Origin: Bacteroidales bacterium
GTDB taxonomy: Bacteria; Bacteroidota; Bacteroidia; Bacteroidales; UBA7960
NCBI GenBank assembly: GCA_003557765.1
Contig: PWNO01000015.1
Location: 1-12,207, forward strand
Direction of reading: 5' to 3'
Length of the DNA: 12,207 bases
The notes under the pieces are model-generated. The model was not told where the DNA came from. It saw only the letters and a list, made by a program, of their open reading frames with translations, and ran no database searches. Below are positions 1 through 7,500 of this stretch, piece after piece. The translations under genes were made by a program, and so were the position numbers. Positions within the stretch are counted from its first letter, which is position 1. Every line of letters starts with the position of its first letter.

Positions 1-401
1 GCAACTTCATCAAAGAAATCACCCGCAACCTGATCCGGCAAACACGCCATCAATGCAATCACATCAAAAACTATGTCCTCCGCGACATTACCCAAACCAT
101 GGAACGAAGCAGCAATGAACTGCTGCGAAACAACCAGAAGAGCCTCAACGCTGACAGACAGCTACTGAAAAAGCTCAGTCAGTTTCACTTAAATAATGAA
201 AATATCCGCCTGGAAACGCTGAGAACCAGTGTAAATCATCTGCATCCGGACAATGTGCTCAAACGGGGATACAGCATCACCAGGAAAGATGGCCAGGCCA
301 TCAGGTCAAACCAGGATGTGCGTGCCGGCGACGCACTGGAAACAACGCTCCTTGAGGGAAAAATCACCAGCACGGTAAGCAGTAAACATAAAAAAACATA
401 A
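1..401 (+). CDS. xseA: Exodeoxyribonuclease VII large subunit, C-terminal part (partial at window start)
   Basis: The reading frame is open from the left edge (first complete codon at base 3) to TAA at 399-401, giving 132 visible residues; the family is usually 400-460, so only the C-terminal third is here. XseA is the catalytic subunit of exonuclease VII, which with several XseB copies degrades single-stranded DNA into oligonucleotides during mismatch repair and DNA damage processing. The visible part has a charged, probably coiled-coil helical stretch followed by the typical XseA end: VLKRGYSI, then a short beta-rich segment with RAGDALET and LLEGKITSTV. VLKRGY-I and GD---T---G are hallmarks of the large-subunit C-terminus. 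The ATG at 99 is internal and not the start. xseB follows 107 bases downstream, the usual pairing, which strongly supports the call. Confidence 0.93.
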   Translation, partial: NFIKEITRNLIRQTRHQCNHIKNYVLRDITQTMERSSNELLRNNQKSLNADRQLLKKLSQFHLNNENIRLETLRTSVNHLHPDNVLKRGYSITRKDGQAIRSNQDVRAGDALETTLLEGKITSTVSSKHKKT

Positions 402-460
402 CACAGTGTTGATGCAGACAAAATGCTGATGCACCTGGGAAGGGTATTGGTCGCAGGGAC

Positions 461-492
461 TTTTCGACCTTTCGACTTTTCGACATTTTGAC
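461..492 (+). repeat. Octamer tandem array (TTTTCGAC-type, four units) upstream of xseB
   Basis: Four consecutive 8-base units are visible: TTTTCGAC (461-468), CTTTCGAC (469-476), TTTTCGAC (477-484) and ATTTTGAC (485-492). The array ends 16 bases before the preferred xseB ATG at 509. The three gene-distal units end in CGAC and the gene-proximal one in TGAC. A related array occurs in the matching position before the minus-strand gene at 743-934. Function is unknown; it could be part of a promoter or 5' leader, or a dispersed repeat that settles in intergenic DNA. Confidence 0.85.
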
Positions 493-508
493 AAATAAAA
501 CAACAAAC

Positions 509-730
509 ATGACTGACAAAGAAATCACCTACACGGAAGCCTTCGAAGAGCTCCAGCAGATCGTGACAGACATGGAAGAGGGAGAGATCAGTGTGGACGA
601 GTTATCTGAAAAGGTCAAGCGGGCCGCCGCACTCATCCGGATTTGCAAGGAAAAACTGCATCATACCGAAACGGATGTGAAACAAATTCTGAAAGAACTC
701 GAGGATGATAAAAGCGATGACCAGGCCTGA
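509..730 (+). CDS. xseB: Exodeoxyribonuclease VII small subunit
   Basis: This 73-residue protein is the accessory subunit of exonuclease VII, binding XseA and needed for its activity on single-stranded DNA. The length matches the family (about 60-80). The sequence shows the standard pattern: YTEAFEELQQIV near the N-terminus, the acidic turn MEEGEISVDEL, then an amphipathic helix ending CKEKLHHTETDV, which corresponds to the conserved 'C---L---E--V' end of XseB. I chose ATG at 509. An in-frame TTG at 488 would add seven residues, but its codon lies inside the octamer array and the added residues (MTNKTTN) look like translated leader. It lies downstream of xseA on the same strand with a 107-base gap, wider than in a tightly packed operon. 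It converges on the 743-934 gene with only 12 bases between stop codons. Confidence 0.92.
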   Translation: MTDKEITYTEAFEELQQIVTDMEEGEISVDELSEKVKRAAALIRICKEKLHHTETDVKQILKELEDDKSDDQA

Positions 731-742
731 GGTGCGCAAGGC

Positions 743-934
743 TTAACTCGTACGTTTAAGAATCTCAGCCGTGCGGTTGCCATAAGGCAGCGAGCCGCCT
801 TCATCTTCTTTTAGTTTCTTCCACGCCCGCGAAATGATGATCTCATCCACATCGCCCTTATTACAGGGGACTTCCACTACATATTCATCAATCCCATAAG
901 TGGCAATGGTGCATTTTACGATCGCTTTACCCAT
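743..934 (-). CDS. Small hypothetical protein (63 aa), convergent with xseB
   Basis: A 63-residue reading frame starts at ATG 932-934 (minus strand) and ends with TAA at 743-745. I do not recognise a named family. The protein is soluble-looking and of mixed charge: a probable beta-strand pair at the start (KAIVKCTIATYG, then DEYVVEVPC), an acidic turn (NKGDVDE), a helix (IIISRAWKKLKEDEG) and a basic tail. It has no signal peptide, membrane segment or cysteine pair typical of zinc binding. The antiparallel-strand-then-helix pattern and balanced composition look like a real small domain rather than a shadow frame. It sits alone, with an octamer array ending 15 bases upstream of its ATG. Real gene is likely; function unknown. 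Confidence 0.65.
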   Translation of the reverse strand: MGKAIVKCTIATYGIDEYVVEVPCNKGDVDEIIISRAWKKLKEDEGGSLPYGNRTAEILKRTS

Positions 935-949
935 ACTTTTATAAGTTTT

Positions 950-976
950 GTCAAAAGGTCAAAAAGTCGAAAAGTC
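950..976 (-). repeat. Octamer tandem array (TTTTCGAC-type, three units) upstream of the 63-aa gene
   Basis: On the plus strand the units are GTCAAAAG (950-957), GTCAAAAA (958-965) and GTCGAAAA (966-973), followed by GTC (974-976). Read on the minus strand, the direction of the gene at 743-934, this is GAC then TTTTCGAC, TTTTTGAC and CTTTTGAC. The array ends 15 bases before that gene's ATG, and again the gene-proximal units end in TGAC and the distal one in CGAC. It is therefore an inverted relative of the array at 461-492, in the same place relative to its gene. Confidence 0.83.
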
Positions 977-988
977 TGCTTTTATTTG

Positions 989-1009
989 TTGGCTTTTGGT
1001 TTTAGCTTT
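989..1009 (+). repeat. Heptad tandem repeat, three imperfect units
   Basis: Three 7-base units are visible: TTGGCTT (989-995), TTGGTTT (996-1002) and TAGCTTT (1003-1009). The units resemble the heptads before the TolC-like gene (TTGGCTA/TTAGCTA in one rotation). The repeat lies 12 bases beyond the octamer array, in the 203-base gap between the divergently transcribed 63-aa gene and the SLC13 permease. It is short and imperfect, so chance similarity is possible. Confidence 0.5.
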
Positions 1010-1102
1010 ATCGCACATAACCGATGTGCAGAGCAGGTTTCTCCTTCAGAACAAATATACTAATATTCACAGCAACCAGTTGAGAAAGGTTATGGTGTTT
1101 CT

Positions 1103-1118
1103 GGGTTAAAGGGTTAAA
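1103..1118 (+). repeat. Perfect direct repeat GGGTTAAA x2 upstream of the SLC13 permease
   Basis: GGGTTAAA occurs at 1103-1110 and again immediately at 1111-1118. The pair ends 19 bases before the permease ATG at 1138 and lies just upstream of a TAnnTTTG-like motif. Its 8-base period matches that of the TTTTCGAC arrays, although the unit sequence differs. It could be a regulator half-site pair, part of the upstream promoter region, or another dispersed repeat. Confidence 0.6.
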
Positions 1119-1126
1119 ATAAATTG

Positions 1127-1134
1127 TATTTTTG
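1127..1134 (+). promoter_or_regulatory. Candidate Bacteroidota -7 promoter element (TATTTTTG)
   Basis: TATTTTTG matches the Bacteroidota -7 consensus TAnnTTTG at every fixed position. It ends only three bases before the ATG at 1138, so a transcript from it would begin at or very near the start codon and be essentially leaderless. No clear TTTG at the expected -33 position was found, which weakens the call. The surrounding DNA is AT-rich, so a chance match is possible. Confidence 0.3.
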
Positions 1135-1137
1135 GAT

Positions 1138-2907
1138 ATGGAACATCAAATCGTCTTCGGTACCCTGATCCTGGTGCTGTTTCTGTTCGCCTGGGGGCGG
1201 TTAAGGCACGATGCAGTAGCACTGATTGCCTTGTTCATCCTGGTCATCGCCGGGGCCATCACGCCGCAAGCTGCTTTTGAAGGATTTGGGCATCCTGCCG
1301 TGATCACGGTGGCAGCCGTGCTGGTGATTGGCAAGGCCCTGGAATTTTCAGGTCTGATTGACCTGCTGGGCAAGTGGGTGATGAAGGTCGGAAAGGGATT
1401 GCTGCTGCAGATCATCACCCTTTCTGTGCTGGTCGCTGTCGCTTCTGCCTTCATGAACAATGTGGGAGCCCTGGCCATCATCATGCCGGTGGCCATATCC
1501 ATGGCCCGAAAAAGCGGCCATCCACCTTCCTATATCCTGATGCCCATTGCCTTTGCCTCGCTGCTTGGTGGAATGACCACGCTCATCGGGACACCTCCAA
1601 ACATCATCATTGCCACGTTCCGTGCCGACGAGGTGGGAGAAGCCTTTGGTATGTTTGCCTTTACGCCGGTAGGTGCCAGTCTGGCTGTCGCCGGAATCGT
1701 GTTTATCTCCTTCCTGGGATGGCGGCTGCTGCCGAGAAGGGCCGCACAAAAATCGGAAAGCGAGCGCTTCGACATAGAAGAGTACATCGCTGAAGTGCAG
1801 GTTGCCCGGAATGCAAAACTTAAAAACAAACACATTAGCGAAATTGAACAGCTCACGGATGCAGAGGTGCAGATCCTGGGACTCGTGCGCGATGGCAAGC
1901 GCATTCACGCGCCCGGACCAAATACCACGCTCAAATTCAACGACATCATCATCCTCGAATCTGATGCGGATGACCTGAAAGTTTTTCTTGATGAGACAAA
2001 CACCAAACTGGTAGGCGACAAAAAATTCCGGAAGGATGCAGAAGGCTCCAGCAACATTCAGATCACCGAAGCCATTGTCATGGCTGACTCCCCGATCATC
2101 GGAAATTCAGCAGCAAGCCTGCGCATGCGAAGCCGGTTCGGAGTCAACCTGCTGGCAGTGGCACGCAAAGACCAGCGCATCCGCAAAAGGCTGGATCATG
2201 TCGTTTTTCGTACTGGTGATGTGCTGCTGCTGCAGGGACGCGAACACATGCTGGACAACGCCACCACGACGATCGGCTGTCTGCCGCTGGCACACAGGGG
2301 GCTGAAGATTGGCTATAAACGCAAGGTGCCCATGGCCCTGGGAATATTTTCTGCATCCATCGCATTGGTAGTCACAGGGTTGCTTCCTGTGCAGGTCGCC
2401 TTCTCCATGGCAGCACTGGCCATGGTGTTGGGGCGCATCCTCCCGGTCAAGGATGTATACTACAGCATCGACTGGCCAGTGATCGTACTGTTGGCAGCCA
2501 TGATCCCCGTTGGCGGCGCCCTGGAGACAAGCGGGGGTGCAAAAATGATCGCCGACCAGATCCTTGAGCTGGGGGGCAACATTCCTCCCTGGGCACTACT
2601 TGGCCTGATTCTGGTAGTCACCATGTTCATGTCCGACATCATCAACAACGCCGCTACCGTGGTATTGATGGCACCAATCGCTGTCAGCGTTGCCCACGGC
2701 ACAGGATACTCCATCGACCCCTTCCTGATGGCCGTCGCCATCGGAGGATCCTGTGCCTTCCTTACCCCGATAGGCCACCAGTCCAACACCCTGGTTATGG
2801 GGCCCGGTGGCTATAGGTTTACCGACTACTGGCGCATGGGACTGCCGCTGGAAGTGATCATCACCCTTATTGGCATACCGCTCATCATGTGGGTGTGGCC
2901 GATATAG
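1138..2907 (+). CDS. SLC13-type permease with two TrkA-C (RCK_C) domains
   Basis: This 589-residue inner-membrane protein belongs to the SLC13/divalent-anion:Na+ symporter and ArsB/NhaD (ion transporter) superfamily. Transport of sulfate, a dicarboxylate or another anion is plausible, but the substrate cannot be read from sequence. From the ATG, the N-terminal membrane half spans about 5-200 and holds the hairpin motif MNNVGALAIIMP (about 106) and TLIGTPPNI (about 148). The cytoplasmic insert, about 215-390, contains two TrkA-C-like domains, each with the -L-F-D-I-L or --GD-LLLQG strand pattern. The second membrane half, about 398-589, repeats the signature as INNAATVVLMAP (about 502) and LTPIGHQSNTLV (about 542), the SNT-type motif of SLC13 carriers. 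I chose ATG 1138 over the TTG two codons upstream, which falls within the promoter-like motif. Its stop lies four bases from the convergent GNAT gene stop. It appears monocistronic. Confidence 0.87.
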   Translation: MEHQIVFGTLILVLFLFAWGRLRHDAVALIALFILVIAGAITPQAAFEGFGHPAVITVAAVLVIGKALEFSGLIDLLGKWVMKVGKGLLLQIITLSVLVAVASAFMNNVGALAIIMPVAISMARKSGHPPSYILMPIAFASLLGGMTTLIGTPPNIIIATFRADEVGEAFGMFAFTPVGASLAVAGIVFISFLGWRLLPRRAAQKSESERFDIEEYIAEVQVARNAKLKNKHISEIEQLTDAEVQILGLVRDGKRIHAPGPNTTLKFNDIIILESDADDLKVFLDETNTKLVGDKKFRKDAEGSSNIQITEAIVMADSPIIGNSAASLRMRSRFGVNLLAVARKDQRIRKRLDHVVFRTGDVLLLQGREHMLDNATTTIGCLPLAHRGLKIGYKRKVPMALGIFSASIALVVTGLLPVQVAFSMAALAMVLGRILPVKDVYYSIDWPVIVLLAAMIPVGGALETSGGAKMIADQILELGGNIPPWALLGLILVVTMFMSDIINNAATVVLMAPIAVSVAHGTGYSIDPFLMAVAIGGSCAFLTPIGHQSNTLVMGPGGYRFTDYWRMGLPLEVIITLIGIPLIMWVWPI

Positions 2908-2911
2908 TTTA

Positions 2912-3391
2912 TTATTCAAACAGCTTATTGATTGTTTTCATGGGTAAAAACAATTTGCCACTTCCAGGCAGTTTGATAAACCCATACTTGGTATAAAAGT
3001 TTTCAGCTTGCTGGTCAATGGGGTCAACCGCAACCGCAAAAGAACCAATGGTTATGAATATTTTATGGCATCTTTTCAGGGCATCTATCAAAAGGAGTTT
3101 TCCAATACCTTGTCCCTGAAATCTTTGATTTGTCGCAAGCCGGCCAAGGAGTATGGTGGGAATAGATGTATATGATTTGGGTAACTTTTTCTGGATGTGA
3201 CCAGGAATGTATCCCGGAGGGATGCTGCTGTTTGATAATGTGTAATACCCCTTTATGCAATTGGTTTCTTCATCATTAAGAATAAAACAAACCGACAACT
3301 TCCTTTTTACATCCTGATTGACTTGTTTATGAAGATACAAATCCAACATTTCTTTTCCACAAAAAAAAGTCAGATCTGTTATGTATTGCAT
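2912..3391 (-). CDS. GNAT N-acetyltransferase resembling TacT-type toxins, without adjacent antitoxin
   Basis: This 159-residue protein shows the GNAT acetyl-CoA motif RFQGQG at residues 90-95, inside LLGRLATNQRFQGQGIG, and the C-terminal NFYTKYGF with Y133 in the usual general-acid position. The N-terminal CGKEMLDLYL and the GYYTLSNSSI strand are characteristic of TacT/AtaT-like toxins, which acetylate the amino group of charged tRNAs and block translation. Such toxins normally follow a ribbon-helix-helix (DUF1778) antitoxin gene. Here only 100 bases separate this start from the divergent adaptor gene, too little for one. A housekeeping acetyltransferase is therefore also possible. The frame is open for about 19 codons upstream of ATG 3391 but contains no ATG, GTG or TTG before a stop. 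Composition is distinctly AT-rich (38 G/C in bases 3241-3360) against flanking genes near 55-60%, which suggests acquisition by transfer. A run of eight A/T pairs lies at 3361-3368, near the start of the gene. Confidence 0.82.
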   Translation of the reverse strand: MQYITDLTFFCGKEMLDLYLHKQVNQDVKRKLSVCFILNDEETNCIKGYYTLSNSSIPPGYIPGHIQKKLPKSYTSIPTILLGRLATNQRFQGQGIGKLLLIDALKRCHKIFITIGSFAVAVDPIDQQAENFYTKYGFIKLPGSGKLFLPMKTINKLFE

Positions 3392-3491
3392 GGCTGCCTT
3401 CCCAATAGATTCATAGAATGTTGTATCTTTAGAAAAACAAATGCCACATTATTATGCATGCTGGCACATATCAAGATAAAACCATATTCGT

Positions 3492-4562
3492 ATGTATAAG
3501 ATATATTTATTACAGCTTTTCTTTATCTTGTTTGTGATGTTCCTGACATCTTGCGGTGAGGAAGCTTCCAGGGAGGTGAGCCCGGTCCCGGTCCGGGTTG
3601 CGCACCCCGAAGCCCATAAGCCCTATCTCATCAAAAGCTATCCTTCATTGATACGGGCCTCATCGGAGGTTAACCTCTCTTTCCGCGTACCCGGTCCGGT
3701 CATGGAAGTTTTTGTGGACGAAGGCGAAGAGGTTACAGAAGGCCAGTTGCTGGCCCGCATTGACCCGCGCGATTATGAGACACAGCTTGAAGCTACAAAA
3801 GCAGAGTATAAGGGCATCCGGGCCGAGGCAGAGCGCATCATCTCCCTTTACCGGCAAGGCAGGGTGTCAACCAGCGATTATGACAAGGCAGTTACCGGAT
3901 TACAACAGATCACCGCCAAATACCAGGCACACAAGGACGCCGTCAAGGATAGCCGGCTTAAGGCACCATTTGATGGCCAGGTGGGCCAGCTCTATTTTCG
4001 CCCACCGGAACTGATCGACGCCGGCATGCCCGTGATGACACTCATAAGCCACAAAGACCTTGAGGTGAAAACCCATTTGCCAGACCGGGACCTGATGCGG
4101 TTGCAGGATTTCGTCTCCTTCACCATGAGCACAAGCTTGCACCCGGAAACATCCTTTCCCTTGGAGCTGAGAAACATCAGCCGCTCCCCCGGACTGAATG
4201 GCATGTATCCCGCCTACTTTCATATCAATGTCCATCCGGATACAGAATTGCTGCCTGGCATGCGGGTAGAAGTTCATATCACCTATCGCGACACAGCCAA
4301 CGATTTTCTGACGGTACCATCTTCTGCTATCTTTTATGATAACGGGCAAGCTGCCGTTTGGTTAATTGATGCAGATGATACCACCATTTCCGCAATGCCC
4401 GTGGAAATCATCAGGATTTATAAAGACGGAACGGCACTAATAGCAGCAGACCTGAGTCAAGATGATCTCCTGGTCAGTGCCGGCATACACAATCTTAGCG
4501 AGGGTCAAACAGTTGACCCGCTCGAAGAGCCTTCTGACACCAATATAGGAGACATCTTATAA
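3492..4562 (+). CDS. RND efflux periplasmic adaptor (HlyD/membrane-fusion family), lipoprotein
   Basis: This 356-residue protein links the RND permease to the outer-membrane channel. The N-terminus is a lipoprotein signal: a hydrophobic run, then LTSC with the lipidated cysteine at position 21. Domains in order are: first half of the biotinyl/lipoyl-like domain, about 60-92 (VPGPVMEVFVDEGEEVTEGQ); a short alpha-helical hairpin, about 93-150; the second lipoyl half, about 155-190 (LKAPFDGQVGQ); a beta-barrel domain, about 190-268, ending LLPGMRVEVHI; and a membrane-proximal domain, about 270-345. This is the standard AcrA/MexA order, with the short hairpin typical of adaptors that work with TolC-like channels. 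The start at ATG 3492 is the one giving the complete signal peptide. It is the first gene of the efflux cluster; the permease starts 11 bases after its stop. No adjacent transcriptional regulator gene is present. Confidence 0.92.
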   Translation: MYKIYLLQLFFILFVMFLTSCGEEASREVSPVPVRVAHPEAHKPYLIKSYPSLIRASSEVNLSFRVPGPVMEVFVDEGEEVTEGQLLARIDPRDYETQLEATKAEYKGIRAEAERIISLYRQGRVSTSDYDKAVTGLQQITAKYQAHKDAVKDSRLKAPFDGQVGQLYFRPPELIDAGMPVMTLISHKDLEVKTHLPDRDLMRLQDFVSFTMSTSLHPETSFPLELRNISRSPGLNGMYPAYFHINVHPDTELLPGMRVEVHITYRDTANDFLTVPSSAIFYDNGQAAVWLIDADDTTISAMPVEIIRIYKDGTALIAADLSQDDLLVSAGIHNLSEGQTVDPLEEPSDTNIGDIL

Positions 4563-4573
4563 TCCATCACGTC

Positions 4574-7500
4574 ATGAACAATCTTGCCTTCAGGAATAAA
4601 GCCCTCTTTTATTTCTTTCTGCTTGTACTGGTCGCAGGAGGAATCTTTTCATTCATGACGATGAGCAAGCTGGAAGACCCGGAGATCGTCATAAAGCAAG
4701 CCCTGGTGGTCACTGTTTACCCCGGTGCCTCCGCACATGAGGTAGAACTGGAGGTTACAGATGTACTTGAAAAGGCCATCATGACCATGGGTGGACTGAA
4801 CAAAATAGAAAGCCGCTCCGAAGCAGATTATTCGGAGATCACGGTAGAGCTTCATCCCACCGTCAGGCTCCAGGATGTTGAACAAAAATGGGACAAGTTA
4901 AGGCGTAAGGTGATCAGCGCCGCACCTGAATTGCCTCCTGGTGCAAAAACACCTGTGATCATTGATGATTTCGGTGATGTGTACGGACTGTTCTATGCGA
5001 TGACATCCGATGGACACTCGTATGAAGACATGTATGACTATGCAAGGATGGTCAAACAGGACCTGGAGCACATCGATGACGTGAAACGGGTGGAGATTTA
5101 CGGCAACCGGCGACCGGCCATTTACATTAACATCAATCAGGCACGTATGGCCGGGCTGGGTGTCCATCCCGGAGAGGTGCTGATGACCCTCACTGACCAG
5201 AATGAGAAGGTTTACGCAGGCTATTTCGAATCAGGCGACGAACGCATCCGTATCAAGGTAGATGACGCCTTCCACAGCCTGGACGATATCAGGGACCTGG
5301 TCATCCATGGCCATGAAGACGAACAGGTGCGTTTATCTGATCTGACCACGATTGATCGCGGACTGGAGGAGCCTTACCGGGAAGCCATGCGGCACAACAA
5401 GTTGCCAGCACTGGGTATCTCCATTGCCATGGAAAGTGGCGGTAACGTGATCGAGCTGGGGGAAAGCGTGGATGTAAGGCTGGCTGAGCTGCAAAAAGAA
5501 AGAATCCCGGCAGGCATCGATTTCAGCAAGGTGTTTTTTCAGCCTGATAAAGTTAGTGAATCCATCACCACCTTTATGACCAATCTGATTATGTCGGTCC
5601 TGATTGTGGTCATCCTCCTGATGATGGCCATGGGGTGGCGCAGTGGCTTTATCATTGGCAGCGGGCTGCTGATTACCATTCTCGGATCGTTGGCCATCCT
5701 CAACCTGTTCGATGGTACCCTGCAACGGGTGTCTCTGGGCTCCTTTATCGTGGCCATGGGAATGCTGGTAGACAATGCTGTAGTCATTGTGGATGGCATC
5801 ATAACCGACCGGGAGCGTGGTGTGCCAAAACGGATAGCCCTGGTCAATACCGTGAACAAAACAGCTACGCCCCTATTTGGCGCCACGCTGATTGCCATCC
5901 TCGCCTTCCTGCCCATATTCATGTCACCCGACACCGCCGGCGAATATGTACGCGACCTCTTTATCGTGCTTGCCGTTTCACTGCTGCTCAGCTGGATACT
6001 CGCCCTCACCCAGGCCCCCTTAATGGCTGGCTATCAGTTTGACTTCTCAGGAAAGAAGGAGAAAAGTAAAAAGAAACTCTATTCAGGACCCGTTTACCGG
6101 CTGCACCGCAATTTGCTCTGTTATCTGCTTTGGCATAAGAGCCTGGCCGTCGTCATGGTCGTCCTCCTCCTGGGTGTCACCCTCTTTCTTTTCCGATTTG
6201 TGCCACAAACCTTTTTCCCGGACTTGAGCTACAGCCAGCTCTACATCGAATACCGGATGCCTTCCGGCACCCGTATTGAGAAAGTAGATGCTGACCTGTC
6301 TGAGATTGAAGCATACCTTTTAGAGAATGAGGACATCACCAGGGTGACCACGAGCCTGGGAGGCACCCCCTCGCGATATAATCTGGTGCGCTATATCGCT
6401 AAGCCCTCCATGAGTTATGGTGAACTGATCGTACAATTCAGGGACTATAAAAGCCTGATGGATAATCTCGAAGAGATTCAGGATTACCTGATCAAATATT
6501 ATCCACAAGCCTATGCACGCGTGCAGCGGTATAATTTCATGTATATGGAGTTTCCTATAGAAGTCATGTTTACAGGGCCAGATCCTGGAATACTCAGGGA
6601 ACTCACAGCGCAAGCCACGGCAATTATGGAAGAAGAACCCACAGCCATGCTTGTGCGCAACGACTGGGAGCCGGCAACAAAGACCCTCGTGGCCAGGTAC
6701 AATCAAAAAAGAGCGCGCGCTGAAGGATTGACGCGCTCGGATGTGGCGATGTCCTTGCTGAGTTTAACCGACGGGCTGCCCATTGGAAACTTTTATGAGG
6801 GCAGGAGGGCCATCCCCATCATCTTACGGCAAATAGAATGGGACGGTACGCCCATAAAAGACCTCGAGACGGCACCGGCCTTTCCGATGACACCTGCCAC
6901 CACCGGCCTGGACCTGGGCTTGATAGCCGACCTCATGGCCGGTGTAATCGAACCGGCCGATATACTGAGGGGCACACTGGGTGCTGTTCCCATGCGGCAA
7001 GCCATAGACAACATTGTGGTAGATTGGGAAGAACCTGTGGTGAGGCGGTATAACGGGCAACGGGCCATGCGGGCACAGAGCAACCCCATCCCGGGAAAAA
7101 CAGCAGACGCAGTCCGGATGAGCATCCGCAACAAAATCGAAAGCATACCATTGCCACCCGGTTACCGGTTGCAATGGTATGGAGAATATAAAGCCAGCTC
7201 CGAATCACAGGAATACCTTTTTTTGTACCTTCCCCTTGCCGTAATATTGATGATTGCCATCCTCATTGCCCTGTTCAGGGATTTCCGCAACCCCTTGATC
7301 ATCATATTGAGCCTTCCGCTCGCCTTTATCGGCATCGTACCCGGTATGCTCATTACCGGCAGGGAGTTCGGCTTTGTAGCCATCGTAGGTGCACTTGGAC
7401 TGATGGGGATGATGATCAAAAACGGCGTCGTGCTCCTGCGCGAAGTAGCCATACAGATCGATGGGGGCAAGCAAAGCCACCAGGCACTGCTTGATGCATC

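Noticed and set aside
402..487. Minus-strand frames spanning the xseA-xseB gap
   Set aside because: They overlap the xseA end and the octamer array, are cysteine- and serine-rich and have no recognisable pattern; the plus-strand genes explain the region.
488..508. TTG start for xseB seven codons upstream
   Set aside because: The codon lies within the octamer array and adds residues with no XseB similarity; ATG 509 gives the family's usual beginning and length.
461..976. Octamer arrays as a CRISPR array or as terminal inverted repeats of a mobile element
   Set aside because: Units are eight bases with no spacers, which rules out CRISPR. The enclosed segment holds xseB and a small protein with no transposase, and no target-site duplication was seen.
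1132..1137. TTG start for the SLC13 permease two codons upstream
   Set aside because: It overlaps the TATTTTTG motif and adds only two residues; ATG 1138 is the simpler choice.
1348..1908. Long minus-strand frame inside the SLC13 permease
   Set aside because: It is antisense to a clear membrane protein, is rich in H, Q and G, and lacks any domain. Similar antisense frames inside the RND permease (5539-6009, 7162-7641) were dropped for the same reason.
3392..3491. Possible antitoxin gene or operator in the divergent gap before the GNAT gene
   Set aside because: The longest minus-strand frame from an ATG here that runs into the GNAT start is only 11 codons. The TGCCA-N15-TGGCA inverted repeat (3442-3466) has only 5-bp arms and no supporting regulator gene.
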